The notes under the pieces are model-generated. The model worked only from the letters and a program-made list of their open reading frames with translations, ran no database searches and was not told the DNA's origin. A DNA stretch of 64,000 nt from Aquimarina sp. AU474. Lineage in GTDB: Bacteria; Bacteroidota; Bacteroidia; Flavobacteriales; Flavobacteriaceae. How positions within the stretch are numbered: the first letter of the stretch is position 1; every line of letters starts with the position of its first letter. The translations under genes and the position numbers were made by a program. Shown here one piece after another: positions 1-8,393 of the stretch. The DNA lies in contig NZ_OMPE01000003.1 in NCBI RefSeq assembly GCF_900312815.1, positions 62,001 through 126,000 of the forward strand. The letters are read 5' to 3'.

Positions 1-693
1 TTACTTGGGTTTGGAGTCATCTTATTTAATCTTTTTTATCACTCATTAAAACAGAAAAAAGAATTAGAAAACAAGATGAATCAGTTAAAGAAAGAAGTGA
101 TGACTTCTAAATACAAATCTTTAAAAAACCAGATTAGCCCCCACTTCTTATTTAACAGCTTAAACACATTAACTTCATTAATGTACGAAGATCGGGACTT
201 AGCTTCAGATTTTGTTACTCGATTGGCGTCATGCTATCGATATATCTTGGATAACCGAGAAGAAGATTTAGTTAGTTTAGAGAAAGAATTAAATTTTCTG
301 GATTCTTTCATATTTATGATGAATGTACGACATGAAGGAGCTCTCAGCATCACTACTCATATTACTATTGATCCAAAAGAACATTTAATCCCTACATTAT
401 CTCTACAAATGCTAGTCGAAAATGCATTAAAACACAACTATTTTTCTAAAGAGAAACCCCTTGAGATTAGTATTATCTCAGTACAAAACGACAGTGTATT
501 GATACAAAACAATCTGCATATAAGAGAACAAAAAGAAGAATCCACCAAACTCGGTCTCAAAAACATCAAAAAACGATATTCCTTTTATACCAATCAAGCC
601 ATAAAAATAGAAACTGAAAATAAATATTTTAAAGTTACCCTCCCTCTATTACCTAAAAACATAAAAGAAGTAACTATTATAAAAGTTTCGTAA
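1..693 (+). CDS. LytS-type sensor histidine kinase, 3' part (5' end outside window)
   Basis: The frame is open from base 1, so this is the C-terminal part of a longer gene. The first visible residues (LLGFGVILFNLFYH) look like the end of a transmembrane helix, followed by a charged linker. The His_kinase box follows as QISPHFLFNSLNTL; the His before FLFN is the expected phospho-acceptor. Downstream, MLVENALKHN is the N box of the ATPase domain and LGLKNIKKR the late glycine motif. The response regulator begins 3 bases after the stop, so the two are one operon. Family knowledge: such kinases phosphorylate LytTR regulators; the signal cannot be told because the sensor part is off the window. 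Confidence 0.9.
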   Translation, partial: LLGFGVILFNLFYHSLKQKKELENKMNQLKKEVMTSKYKSLKNQISPHFLFNSLNTLTSLMYEDRDLASDFVTRLASCYRYILDNREEDLVSLEKELNFLDSFIFMMNVRHEGALSITTHITIDPKEHLIPTLSLQMLVENALKHNYFSKEKPLEISIISVQNDSVLIQNNLHIREQKEESTKLGLKNIKKRYSFYTNQAIKIETENKYFKVTLPLLPKNIKEVTIIKVS

Positions 694-696
694 AAG

Positions 697-1455
697 ATGA
701 CAGCAGTAATAATTGAAGATGAAAATATTGCCTCTAGGCGTTTAGCCAATTTGATAGGAGAACTTGCTCCGCAAATAGAAATTGCTGGTCAAATTACTTC
801 TGTAGAAAGTGGGCGTCTTTGGTTTAACAGTAACCCGCTCCCAGATTTGATATTTTTAGACATCCAACTTAATGACGGTTATGGGTTTGATATTCTCGAT
901 TTTTTGAAGGATCACCCTCCAGTTATATTCACTACCGCATATAATGAATATGCTATTCGAGGTTTTAAATACAATGGATTGGACTATCTGTTAAAACCCA
1001 TTGACAAAAAAGATCTAAAAAATGCTTTAGACAAGTATCAAAGAAATCATACCGACACGAATCCACCAATAGATCAAGATCAATTAGAACGCATACAAAG
1101 TTTATTTAATAAAGAATACAAAAAACGTTTTATGATAAAAGTAGGTAATCATTTTAACACGTTTAGTGTTGAGGATATTGCCTATTTCAAATCTCACGAA
1201 GGAATCATATTCTTATATTCTCATAGCGGTCAACAATACCCTATTGAATACTCTATCGATCAATTAGAAAACATATTAGACCCTGTACATTTTTTTAGAA
1301 TCAACAGAAAATTTATGATTTCGGTAAAAGCAGTGGTCGAAATTCATAGCTATTTTAATAGTAGACTACTCTTAAAATTAAAACCTAGTAACGAAGAGCA
1401 AATTATTGTTTCCAGAGAACGAACTTCAAATTTTAAAAAGTGGTTAGATCTCTAA
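697..1455 (+). CDS. LytTR-family response regulator
   Basis: 252 aa. Receiver domain at residues 2-120: acidic pair ED at 7-8, phospho-acceptor D55 in LIFLDIQL, TTAY near 88 and KP near 108. LytTR DNA-binding domain about 140-250 (KRFMIKVGNHF through the C-terminus), including FFRINRKFMI typical of the fold. It follows the kinase with a 3-base gap and is surely its partner. Usual family size is 230-260 aa. Targets are unknown; the next gene, 20 bases downstream on the same strand, may be co-transcribed. Confidence 0.93.
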   Translation: MTAVIIEDENIASRRLANLIGELAPQIEIAGQITSVESGRLWFNSNPLPDLIFLDIQLNDGYGFDILDFLKDHPPVIFTTAYNEYAIRGFKYNGLDYLLKPIDKKDLKNALDKYQRNHTDTNPPIDQDQLERIQSLFNKEYKKRFMIKVGNHFNTFSVEDIAYFKSHEGIIFLYSHSGQQYPIEYSIDQLENILDPVHFFRINRKFMISVKAVVEIHSYFNSRLLLKLKPSNEEQIIVSRERTSNFKKWLDL

Positions 1456-1475
1456 AAAAACTAAAAACTCATTTT

Positions 1476-2501
1476 ATGAAAAAAGAAAAAGTTTTGTTAA
1501 CAGGAGTAACTGGGTTTTTAGGGTCTCATACGACTATACAGTTACTTAATAAAGGGTATGAAGTGATTGGCACACTAAGAAATATGAATCGCTCAGATGC
1601 CATAAAACAAATTATAGCTAAGAACACTCCCAATATTAATTCTTTAAGTTTTGCTGAAGCCGATTTAATGGATCAAGAAATCTGGAATGATTTAACCAAA
1701 GAAGTAGATTATGTAATGCACATTGCTTCACCGTTCCCAAGGGAACTACCTAAACATGAAGATGATTTAATTATCCCTGCAAAAGAGGGAACTCTAAATA
1801 TTTTAAAAGCCTCTGCAAAAAATAATATCAAAAGAGTAATACTTACCTCCTCTACTGGATCCATAGTCTACGGAAAGGAAAAATCAAATAGATCTGGTGT
1901 TTATACAGAAAATGACTGGACAGATGTGACGAACAAAAAAGATACTACACCATACTTTAGAAGCAAAACTATTGCAGAGCAAGCAGCATGGGACTTTATT
2001 AAGACTAATAATACGAAATTAGAATTAACTACGATCTGCCCTGGTGCCATCTTAGGCCCGGTACTTGAAAAGGATTTTGGGACTTCAGCTAATATTGTTA
2101 TCAAAATGATAGACGGAAAATCGCCTGCACTCCCTAAACTTGGATTTGAAATTGTTGATGTTCGCTCGGCTGCAGATTTACACATCAAAGCAATGGAATC
2201 TCCAAAAGCCTCTGGAGAACGATTTGCGGCAGTCGCTGGGTTTTTATCCTTCAAAGAATTAGCTGCCATTTTACGTGAAAAATTTCCTAATAAGAAAATA
2301 CCCAAAACTATTTTACCAAATTTTGCTGTTCGCTTATTTTCTAATATTGACAAAACTCTAAAACCAATTTTGATAGATCTGGGAATGGAAAGAAAAATCG
2401 ACAACTCTAAGGCTAAACAATTACTTAACTGGCAGCCCATTTCTAATAACGAAGCTATTGTTGCCTGTGCTCAAAGTATCGTTAATCTGGATATCCTATA
2501 A
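1476..2501 (+). CDS. NAD(P)-dependent epimerase/reductase (extended SDR, dihydroflavonol-reductase-like)
   Basis: 341 aa from the ATG at 1476. A GTG at 1440 in the same frame would overlap the regulator gene and add residues outside the fold, so the ATG is preferred. The N-terminus VLLTGVTGFLGSHT is the Rossmann GxxGxxG motif (about residues 6-19). The catalytic SDR Ser-Ser and YFRSK (YxxxK) are present around residues 127-168. CPGAILGP follows as in dihydroflavonol-4-reductase/aldehyde-reductase relatives. Substrate is unknown. It ends at a strong hairpin and may be the last gene of the kinase/regulator operon. Confidence 0.85.
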   Translation: MKKEKVLLTGVTGFLGSHTTIQLLNKGYEVIGTLRNMNRSDAIKQIIAKNTPNINSLSFAEADLMDQEIWNDLTKEVDYVMHIASPFPRELPKHEDDLIIPAKEGTLNILKASAKNNIKRVILTSSTGSIVYGKEKSNRSGVYTENDWTDVTNKKDTTPYFRSKTIAEQAAWDFIKTNNTKLELTTICPGAILGPVLEKDFGTSANIVIKMIDGKSPALPKLGFEIVDVRSAADLHIKAMESPKASGERFAAVAGFLSFKELAAILREKFPNKKIPKTILPNFAVRLFSNIDKTLKPILIDLGMERKIDNSKAKQLLNWQPISNNEAIVACAQSIVNLDIL

Positions 2502-2523
2502 AAAACTAAAATATCGCTTAATA

Positions 2524-2556
2524 AAAAAACGCCTTGTATTACACAAGGCGTTTTCT
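2524..2556. terminator. Bidirectional hairpin terminator
   Basis: Perfect 8-bp stem CGCCTTGT / ACAAGGCG (2530-2537 and 2543-2550), 5-base loop, flanked by an A run on the left and a T run on the right. It lies between the convergent reductase and Hsp20 genes and can serve both. Confidence 0.85.
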
Positions 2557-2593
2557 CATCACATCAATTAACTAATTAAAATCCCAAATCAAA

Positions 2594-3025
2594 TTATGAA
2601 ATCTCTATCAACCTCTTAGGCTGTACTTTTGCCTCTTCCCTTTTAGGTAATGCAACGATTAAAATTCCATTCTCATAAGAAGCTTCAATTTTTACTGCAT
2701 TTACCGTATCGGGTAAATTAAAAGATCGTTTAAACGTACTATAACCAAATTCTTCTCTTGTATACTTACCCTCATTATTAGTCTCTTTTTCTGATTTTGT
2801 TTCAGAAGAAATATGAAGTATTTCATTATCCAGCTCTATATTAAAACTGTCTTTGGTAAGGCCTGGGGCCGCTAATTCTATTGTGTAATCATTATCCGTT
2901 TCTTTTACATTAACAGCTGGAGTGTTAAACCCTATTTTACTCACATTTGTTCCCCCTAACCAATCTGTATTAAAAAAATCATCTAAAAGGAATGGTAATC
3001 TGTCTGTTCTTTTTATTAAACTCAT
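2594..3025 (-). CDS. Hsp20/alpha-crystallin small heat-shock protein
   Basis: 143 aa from the ATG at 3025 (MSLIKRTDR). A TTG 33 bases upstream would add an atypical basic leader and was not used. The alpha-crystallin domain spans about residues 35-140. It starts at PAVNVKETDNDYTIELAAPGL, passes through EFGYSTFKRSFNLPDTV, and ends with the ENGILIVALPK strand that holds the I-x-I/V oligomerisation logic. Family role: ATP-independent holdase that keeps unfolding proteins soluble in the cytoplasm. Size is normal for bacterial Hsp20. It is transcribed alone, with terminators on both sides. No CIRCE-like element was seen in the 220 bases upstream. Confidence 0.95.
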   Translation of the reverse strand: MSLIKRTDRLPFLLDDFFNTDWLGGTNVSKIGFNTPAVNVKETDNDYTIELAAPGLTKDSFNIELDNEILHISSETKSEKETNNEGKYTREEFGYSTFKRSFNLPDTVNAVKIEASYENGILIVALPKREEAKVQPKRLIEIS

Positions 3026-3169
3026 TGTATTATTTTTTAAGGTTAATTTTAATTTCAAATTCCCTTTGTATATAACAAATTGAGTTCCAATTCAAAAAAC
3101 ATGTCTTTTTGTCTTGTTTTACATATATAATAGTGACATAATGTCGTTTTCACTGAAGTATTGGCAGAA

Positions 3170-3201
3170 AAAAACACCTTTTAAAAAATCAAAAGGTGTT
3201 G
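3170..3201 (-). terminator. Rho-independent terminator of the TerB-like gene
   Basis: Stem AACACCTTTT / AAAAGGTGTT (3173-3182 and 3191-3200) with an A run on the plus-strand left side, which reads as a T run after the hairpin on the minus strand. It lies just downstream of the minus-strand gene at 3247-3648. Confidence 0.75.
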
Positions 3202-3246
3202 TACTTCTTATGTAAAAAGAATTAAACTGTTATCTATTGCTCTATT

Positions 3247-3648
3247 CTAATTATAAAACCTTGTAAAAATTGCAATTAATTCTTTTGGCGGGATTACTTT
3301 ATTCGGGTAATCATTCATTTTTTCTAAGACCGTATCGATAGCTTCTGATCGTAATCCCATCTTTAACCCAATGTCCTTGATACCATGAACCTCTGCAGGG
3401 GAGGCTTCTTGATCAATATTCATCAATAATACTAATCTATGAAACTGAAGTATTCGTTGCGACTCTGGCTGAAGATTTACTTTTTCTGCTCCGTTTTCTA
3501 TCAGCGTATCTATCTCGTCTTTGGGAACTCCCAATTGAGATCCGATCGCCAGAATAAAATTATACTCTTGTTCTTTAAATTGTTTATCGGTTTTTGCAAA
3601 CTGAATCATTTCAGAAAGCAAACTTAATTTCTCCTCTTTATTATACAT
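3247..3648 (-). CDS. TerB-like (tellurite-resistance B fold) protein
   Basis: 133 aa, all-helical, no signal peptide or membrane segment. The opening MYNKEEKLSLLSEMIQFAKTD and the acidic helix-turn segments (DKQFKEQEYNFI, NIDQEASPAEV) match the TerB/DjlA-type domain, which has conserved acidic residues thought to bind metal. Many flavobacteria carry such a single-domain TerB protein of unknown cellular function; nothing here suggests a tellurite operon. It is transcribed divergently from the DUF1456 gene, 84 bases away. Confidence 0.7.
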   Translation of the reverse strand: MYNKEEKLSLLSEMIQFAKTDKQFKEQEYNFILAIGSQLGVPKDEIDTLIENGAEKVNLQPESQRILQFHRLVLLMNIDQEASPAEVHGIKDIGLKMGLRSEAIDTVLEKMNDYPNKVIPPKELIAIFTRFYN

Positions 3649-3720
3649 TACAACAAATTACTTTTACGCCGAAAATAGTAAATTTCGATATATATATGAC
3701 CACATTCTCTGTACAAAACA

Positions 3721-3728
3721 TACCTTTG
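3721..3728 (+). promoter_or_regulatory. Candidate -7 box (TACCTTTG) for the DUF1456 gene
   Basis: TACCTTTG matches the Bacteroidota TAnnTTTG promoter element. No TTG is seen 19 bases upstream. The ATG of the next gene starts only 5 bases later, so if the box is used the transcript would be leaderless or nearly so. Confidence 0.4.
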
Positions 3729-3732
3729 CATT

Positions 3733-3996
3733 ATGGGATTAACAAACAATGATATTTTTAAAAAGCTTCGTGTCGCACACAAGCTTCGAGATGACGATAT
3801 CGTAAAGATATGTGCATTAGTAGATTTTAAGGTCACTAAGAGTGAATTAGGAGCCTTTTTTAGAAATGAAAACCATCCAAAATACATGGAATGTGGTGAT
3901 CAGATTCTTCGTAATTTCTTGAATGGTCTTATTATTCATCTAAGAGGGCCAATGCCAGAAAAAAAAGATAATTCAAAAGAAAAGAAGAACTTATAA
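3733..3996 (+). CDS. DUF1456 family protein (single YehS-type repeat)
   Basis: 87 aa. TNNDIFKKLRVAHKLRDDDIVKICALVDFKVTKSELGAFFR, read with the following RNENHPKY, is the characteristic DUF1456 module. E. coli YehS (about 156 aa) carries two copies; this protein has one plus a Lys-rich tail, a common form in Bacteroidota. The function of the family is not known. The start is fixed by the family N-terminus (TNNDI), so the ATG at 3733 is secure. Its closest neighbour downstream is the methyltransferase gene, 68 bases away on the same strand. Confidence 0.85.
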   Translation: MGLTNNDIFKKLRVAHKLRDDDIVKICALVDFKVTKSELGAFFRNENHPKYMECGDQILRNFLNGLIIHLRGPMPEKKDNSKEKKNL

Positions 3997-4064
3997 CATC
4001 GTATTATACTTCAAAATAAATGCTTAATTTGGCAAAAGAAAATCAACCACACACTTAGACACCC

Positions 4065-5669
4065 ATGCTTACAACAATTGAAAAACAACAATTTCGAGAA
4101 GAATTATTTCGTCATCTTGATGGTATTGCTGTCGCACCTATAGCATATTCATTGTTTAATAATGGGATTACTGATTACCTCCTAGAAAATCAGAGAGTTT
4201 CCATCTCGAAAATTGCTTCTTCGAACAAAGCCAACGAAGGGTATTTAAATGTTGCTTTGCGGATAATAAGTGCGCAAGGCTGGTTAGACTATAAAGTAGC
4301 CGAGAATGATGTTATTGTAAGTATTAATTCACTATCAGAAATTGCCTTTAAACATTTTGTTATTTATAAGGATACAGTAGATTTATTAAAATATTCTGGA
4401 CAGTTTCACCCGCGTAAGTTTGAATTAGAGCCTTTTCACAAATTAGAAAAATTATTCGAAAACTATAAAAATAACTTTGGGTTACAAAAAGACACAGACC
4501 AAGTCGTTAATACGATTCAAAATCAAATTCTTAAGCATATAGAAGGAATTCTTGTAGGCCCTACAACTGTTCACCTTGGTATGGGTGGGATGTTTCATAA
4601 ATATTTTATGGAAGCCTCATTTAGCGCCGAAGAATACCATCATTTTCCAGAAAGTTTTGATACTATTCTTACTTTTTTATCTCATCTAGGCTGGTTTAGC
4701 AAATCAAATAACAATTATACATTTACCAAGAAAGGGTTATTTTTTGCAAAAAGAGCATCTGCCTACGGTGTCACAGTTTCTTATATCCCAATGTTTAGGC
4801 AAATAGATAATTTACTTTTTGGAGCTCCAGATGTTTTATGGAACACCAAAAATGAAAATGAAATTCACGTAGATAGAGAAATGAATGTTTGGGGAAGTGG
4901 CGGCGCTCATTCTACATATTTCAAAAAAATTGACGAGATTATTATTAGTCTATTTAATAAACCTCTAGAAGATCAACCCAAAGGGATTTTGGATATGGGG
5001 TGTGGTAATGGTGCATTTTTAATTCACCTGTTCGAAGTTATCGAATCCAAAACACTTCGAGGAAAACATCTAGATGACTATCCATTATTTTTGGTAGGAG
5101 CAGATTATAATAAAGCTGCTTTACAAGTTACTCGAGCAAACCTAATTCAGTCAGATATCTGGGCAAAAGTTATATGGGGAGATATTAGTGATCCTAATTT
5201 ATTACAAAAAGATCTAAAAGAAAATTATAATATCGAATTAAAAGATCTATTATCTGTAAGAACTTTTTTAGATCATAATCGTATTTGGGCCGAACCTACA
5301 TCTCAATTAAACACCCCAAGTCAATCTACAGGTGCGTTTGCTTATCGAGGAAAACGACTTTACAACAATGATGTAGAACGAAACTTAAAAGATCATTTTA
5401 AAAAATGGGGGCCACATATAGAAAAGTTCGGGTTAATTGTCATCGAACTTCATACCATTTCGCCTACTTTAACCGCAAACAACTTAGGTAAAACGGCAGC
5501 TACAGCATATGATGCTACTCATGGATTTTCTGATCAATACATCCTCGAAATCGAGTGTTTTTTAAAGATCATTGAAGAAGTAGAACTTAAAAGTGATGAA
5601 CGATATTTCTCTAAGTTTCCGAACTCCGATCTCGCCACTGTGAGTATTAACTATATCATTGGGAAATAA
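4065..5669 (+). CDS. SAM-dependent methyltransferase, AprA/PKS-type (stand-alone)
   Basis: 534 aa, cytoplasmic. Two winged-helix-like N-terminal segments (about 1-110 and 145-260) resemble each other. The class I methyltransferase core begins at ILDMGCGNGAFLI (308-320, SAM motif I). VGADYNKAAL gives the acidic motif II. FLDHNR (401-406) is a signature I associate with the methyltransferases of polyketide loading modules such as AprA. That assignment is by recall, so it is inference; O- or C-methyltransferase of another substrate is possible. No polyketide synthase, acyl carrier or thioesterase gene lies nearby, which makes it a stand-alone enzyme. The next gene is convergent, 22 bases away. 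Confidence 0.65.
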   Translation: MLTTIEKQQFREELFRHLDGIAVAPIAYSLFNNGITDYLLENQRVSISKIASSNKANEGYLNVALRIISAQGWLDYKVAENDVIVSINSLSEIAFKHFVIYKDTVDLLKYSGQFHPRKFELEPFHKLEKLFENYKNNFGLQKDTDQVVNTIQNQILKHIEGILVGPTTVHLGMGGMFHKYFMEASFSAEEYHHFPESFDTILTFLSHLGWFSKSNNNYTFTKKGLFFAKRASAYGVTVSYIPMFRQIDNLLFGAPDVLWNTKNENEIHVDREMNVWGSGGAHSTYFKKIDEIIISLFNKPLEDQPKGILDMGCGNGAFLIHLFEVIESKTLRGKHLDDYPLFLVGADYNKAALQVTRANLIQSDIWAKVIWGDISDPNLLQKDLKENYNIELKDLLSVRTFLDHNRIWAEPTSQLNTPSQSTGAFAYRGKRLYNNDVERNLKDHFKKWGPHIEKFGLIVIELHTISPTLTANNLGKTAATAYDATHGFSDQYILEIECFLKIIEEVELKSDERYFSKFPNSDLATVSINYIIGK

Positions 5670-5691
5670 ACTTCCTGTTATCAAAAATTAG

Positions 5692-6198
5692 TCAAACTCG
5701 AGTATAACGTTCTATAACGTCTCCATGATCGGGAAACTGACTCGTTAGATCCTGTTTATTTGCCAATTCAAAATCGTCAAAATCAAAACCTGGAGCAACC
5801 GTGCACCCTACCAAGGAGTAATTTGATTCACCTTTCACACTAGAAGCAAACCAAGAACCCGCAGGGACCACTAATTGAGGTGATTCCCCCTTATCAAAAT
5901 GCTTACCTACGGTATATTTTTGATACCCCCCTTCTACATCAATAACATGCACATATAATGACGCACCATCATAATGATGCCAGATTTCATCTTGTTTGAT
6001 TCTATGAAAAGCAGAGAAATTATCAGAAGTTAACAAGAAATAAATACTTGTACAATAATTACGGTCCCCAGAAAAATCAGCTCCTAACGATTCTTTAGAC
6101 ACCAATCCTTTACTACGATACACTTCTTTATAAAAACCTCCTTCTGGATGTGGCTCCAGTTTAAGATCATTTACAATACTGATTATCTGCTCTGACAT
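5692..6198 (-). CDS. Cupin, DUF985 family
   Basis: 168 aa, single double-stranded beta-helix domain. LEPHPEGGFYKEVYRS near the start, FSAFHRIKQDEIWHHYDG (about 60-80, potential metal-binding His residues), SPQLVVPAGSWFAS and CTVAPGFDFDDFELA are hallmark DUF985 segments, seen also in yeast YML079w. The enzymatic role of the family is unproven; a small-molecule isomerase or binding role is usually proposed. Length is normal. The gene stands alone, downstream of the sucC terminator. Confidence 0.88.
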   Translation of the reverse strand: MSEQIISIVNDLKLEPHPEGGFYKEVYRSKGLVSKESLGADFSGDRNYCTSIYFLLTSDNFSAFHRIKQDEIWHHYDGASLYVHVIDVEGGYQKYTVGKHFDKGESPQLVVPAGSWFASSVKGESNYSLVGCTVAPGFDFDDFELANKQDLTSQFPDHGDVIERYTRV

Positions 6199-6214
6199 AA
6201 TTAATAAATTTTTA

Positions 6215-6243
6215 CAAAAAAAAGCGACCTAAAAGGCCGCTTT
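6215..6243 (-). terminator. Terminator of sucC
   Basis: Stem AAAGCGACCT / AGGCCGCTTT (6221-6230 and 6234-6243; one A/C mismatch) with an AAA loop; the A run to its left reads as a T run on the minus strand, immediately after the sucC stop. Confidence 0.75.
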
Positions 6244-6267
6244 ATATATTTTGGATATTTAAAATTC

Positions 6268-7461
6268 TTATCCTAAAACTGCCTGTACTTTATCTGCAGC
6301 TTCCTGGAATTGAACTGCACTTTGCACATCCAACCCACTGTTATCTATAAGCTCCTTAGCAATATCTGCATTTGTACCTTGCAAACGTACAATAATAGGA
6401 ACATTAATAGCATCTCCCATATTCTTATACGCATCTACAACTCCTTGAGCCACTCGGTCACATCGTACAATACCTCCAAAAATATTAATCAAAATTGCTT
6501 TAACATTAGTGTCTTTAAGAATAATTCTAAAAGCAGTTTCTACACGCTTTGCATCTGCTGTACCACCAACATCAAGGAAGTTAGCCGGTTCTCCTCCTGC
6601 TTGTTTAATTAAATCCATCGTAGCCATTGCTAGACCTGCTCCATTAACCATACAACCAACATTCCCATCAAGATCAACATAATTAAGACCTACTTCTTTT
6701 GCTTCAACTTCGATTGGATTTTCCTCACGAATATCCCTCATATCCACATAATTTTTATGTCGATATAATGCATTATCATCTAAAGTAACCTTTGCATCTA
6801 CCGCCATGATTTTATCATCACTAGTTTTTAATACAGGATTAATCTCAAACAAAGAAGCATCAGATTTAACATAAGCCGTATATAATGCCATTACAAACTT
6901 GGTCATCTCTTTAAAAGCACCACCACTTAATCCTAAGTTAAATGCTACACGTCTTGCTTGAAAAGGTAATAATCCAACAGAAGGATCTACTTCTTCAGCA
7001 AAAATTAAATGAGGAGTTTCTTCAGCTACAGTTTCAATATCCATACCTCCTTCGGTAGAATACATAATCATATTACGTCCTGAAGTACGATTTAATAAAA
7101 CGGACATATAAAACTCATCTGGCTCATTATCACCTGGGTAATACACATCTTCAGCAACTAGTACCTGGTGTACTTTTTTACCTTCGGCAGAAGTTTGCGG
7201 AGTAATTAAATTCATCCCAATGATTTGTTCAGCTATCTCTTCTACTTCTTTTAGGTTTTTGGCAAGTTTAACTCCACCACCTTTTCCACGTCCTCCAGCA
7301 TGAACTTGTGCTTTAATCACATGCCATCCTGTTCCGGTTTCAGCAGTTAATTGTTTTGCTGCAGCAACTGCTTCATTTGCATTTTGAGCAACAATACCAC
7401 GTTGAATACGCACGCCAAAGCTGCTTAATATTTCTTTACCCTGATACTCGTGTAAATTCAT
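6268..7461 (-). CDS. sucC: Succinyl-CoA ligase (ADP/GDP-forming), beta subunit
   Basis: 397 aa from the ATG at 7461 ([12 protein letters not shown]), the family-standard N-terminus; a TTG 84 bases further upstream adds unrelated sequence. The ATP-grasp domain covers about 1-240 ([18 protein letters not shown] is the nucleotide-binding loop). The CoA-ligase domain follows, with [12 protein letters not shown] and [10 protein letters not shown]. It catalyses succinyl-CoA to succinate with nucleotide phosphorylation in the TCA cycle, together with SucD. The alpha subunit is not adjacent, which is common in Bacteroidota. Length is normal. Confidence 0.97.
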   Translation of the reverse strand: MNLHEYQGKEILSSFGVRIQRGIVAQNANEAVAAAKQLTAETGTGWHVIKAQVHAGGRGKGGGVKLAKNLKEVEEIAEQIIGMNLITPQTSAEGKKVHQVLVAEDVYYPGDNEPDEFYMSVLLNRTSGRNMIMYSTEGGMDIETVAEETPHLIFAEEVDPSVGLLPFQARRVAFNLGLSGGAFKEMTKFVMALYTAYVKSDASLFEINPVLKTSDDKIMAVDAKVTLDDNALYRHKNYVDMRDIREENPIEVEAKEVGLNYVDLDGNVGCMVNGAGLAMATMDLIKQAGGEPANFLDVGGTADAKRVETAFRIILKDTNVKAILINIFGGIVRCDRVAQGVVDAYKNMGDAINVPIIVRLQGTNADIAKELIDNSGLDVQSAVQFQEAADKVQAVLG

Positions 7462-7493
7462 TTGTTCTTTTTTATTACATTTTATTAGCAGAC

Positions 7494-7501
7494 CAAATCT
7501 A
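7494..7501 (-). promoter_or_regulatory. Candidate -7 box of sucC
   Basis: On the minus strand TAGATTTG fits TAnnTTTG, about 33 bases before the sucC ATG. No convincing -33 TTG accompanies it. Confidence 0.35.
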
Positions 7502-7604
7502 GTAACTAAAGGTCTGTAAAATTTGCCTTTTTTAAGGAGTTTCAAAAATAGGAAAAGTGAAGTTACTGTGCCAATCTTTTGTGGTAAAAAAAACCATCCT
7601 ACTT

Positions 7605-8240
7605 TTAGAGTTTAAAATCATCAAAATCTAAAGGATCAAAATTCTTAAAATGCCCATTCATTTTAATCACTTCTTTAGCTCTATTCATCTCTCGTACTAC
7701 GGGAATTGTAATTTTTAAATGCCCAATAAGATAGTTAAGTCTTTCTAGTTCACTGCGCAATGTAAGCAAATGATATTCTTGATGTAAAGCCAAACCTACT
7801 TTATGAGCAACTTGATAACTTACAAAGGGAAGATCAAATACTGGCGGATTATCTATAGTGAGTTCTACATAGAGTATGGCTATATTTTTAAGCAGTTCTT
7901 CCTGAAGGTCTTCAGCACTACTTTCATTATCTACCAAAAACTCAACATCACCACCTGCATAAAGTTTTTCTGGAAGTTGTTTATAAAAATTCGTTATCTT
8001 AAAAATACGTTTACCAACACAAACAACATCGCTCTCACCATCTGGATAGCGTTTAGCTATTTTTTTTAGCATTACCTCTGTTCCGTATTCAAGTTTCTTA
8101 TCGATATACGTCGGCACCCCAAAAGATATACTGTCTTTTTCGCAATCCGCAATGAGTTGTTGATATCTTTTTTCAAAGATATGCAAAGGCAGTTGTTCTC
8201 CGGGATATACCACCAATTGTAAAGGGAAAAGAGGCAACAT
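7605..8240 (-). CDS. LON substrate-binding-domain protein
   Basis: 211 aa. The N-terminus MLPLFPLQLVVYPGEQLPLHIFEKRYQQLI is the classical start of the Lon N-terminal (PUA-like) domain, here without ATPase or protease parts. The rest (KITNFYKQLPEKLYAGGDVEFL, then a helical bundle to the end) fits the family. Such free LON domains are widespread; they probably bind unfolded proteins or peptides, but no precise role is known. The gene is monocistronic, divergent from lysA. Confidence 0.88.
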   Translation of the reverse strand: MLPLFPLQLVVYPGEQLPLHIFEKRYQQLIADCEKDSISFGVPTYIDKKLEYGTEVMLKKIAKRYPDGESDVVCVGKRIFKITNFYKQLPEKLYAGGDVEFLVDNESSAEDLQEELLKNIAILYVELTIDNPPVFDLPFVSYQVAHKVGLALHQEYHLLTLRSELERLNYLIGHLKITIPVVREMNRAKEVIKMNGHFKNFDPLDFDDFKL

Positions 8241-8378
8241 AATTTTTTATTAAAAATACTAATTACCATTCTTTATCTACCTTAAACAGACGTTAAAAAT
8301 CTTAAATTCTACTAGACTGGTAGATTTTTTCTGTGTAAGCCATCGATATCTCTAATTTTATTGATAATTTCGTAGGCT

Positions 8379-8386
8379 TAAATTTG
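8379..8386 (+). promoter_or_regulatory. Candidate -7 box of lysA
   Basis: TAAATTTG matches TAnnTTTG, with a TTG at 8361-8363 (15-base spacing, shorter than the usual 19). The lysA ATG is 8 bases after the box, implying a leader of at most a few bases. Confidence 0.4.
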
Positions 8387-8393
8387 TGACACG

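Noticed and set aside
1440..1475. GTG start for the reductase, 36 bases upstream of the ATG
   Set aside because: It would overlap the response-regulator gene and add residues not belonging to the Rossmann fold.
1901..2440. Long open frame (179 codons) on the minus strand inside the reductase gene
   Set aside because: It is fully antisense to a gene with clear SDR motifs and its translation has no family features.
8305..8333. Hairpin (TCTAC / GTAGA) followed by T6 about 60 bases upstream of lysA
   Set aside because: It reads as a terminator on the plus strand, but no plus-strand gene precedes it; the stem is only 5 bp and the candidate promoter lies downstream, so an attenuator is not supported.
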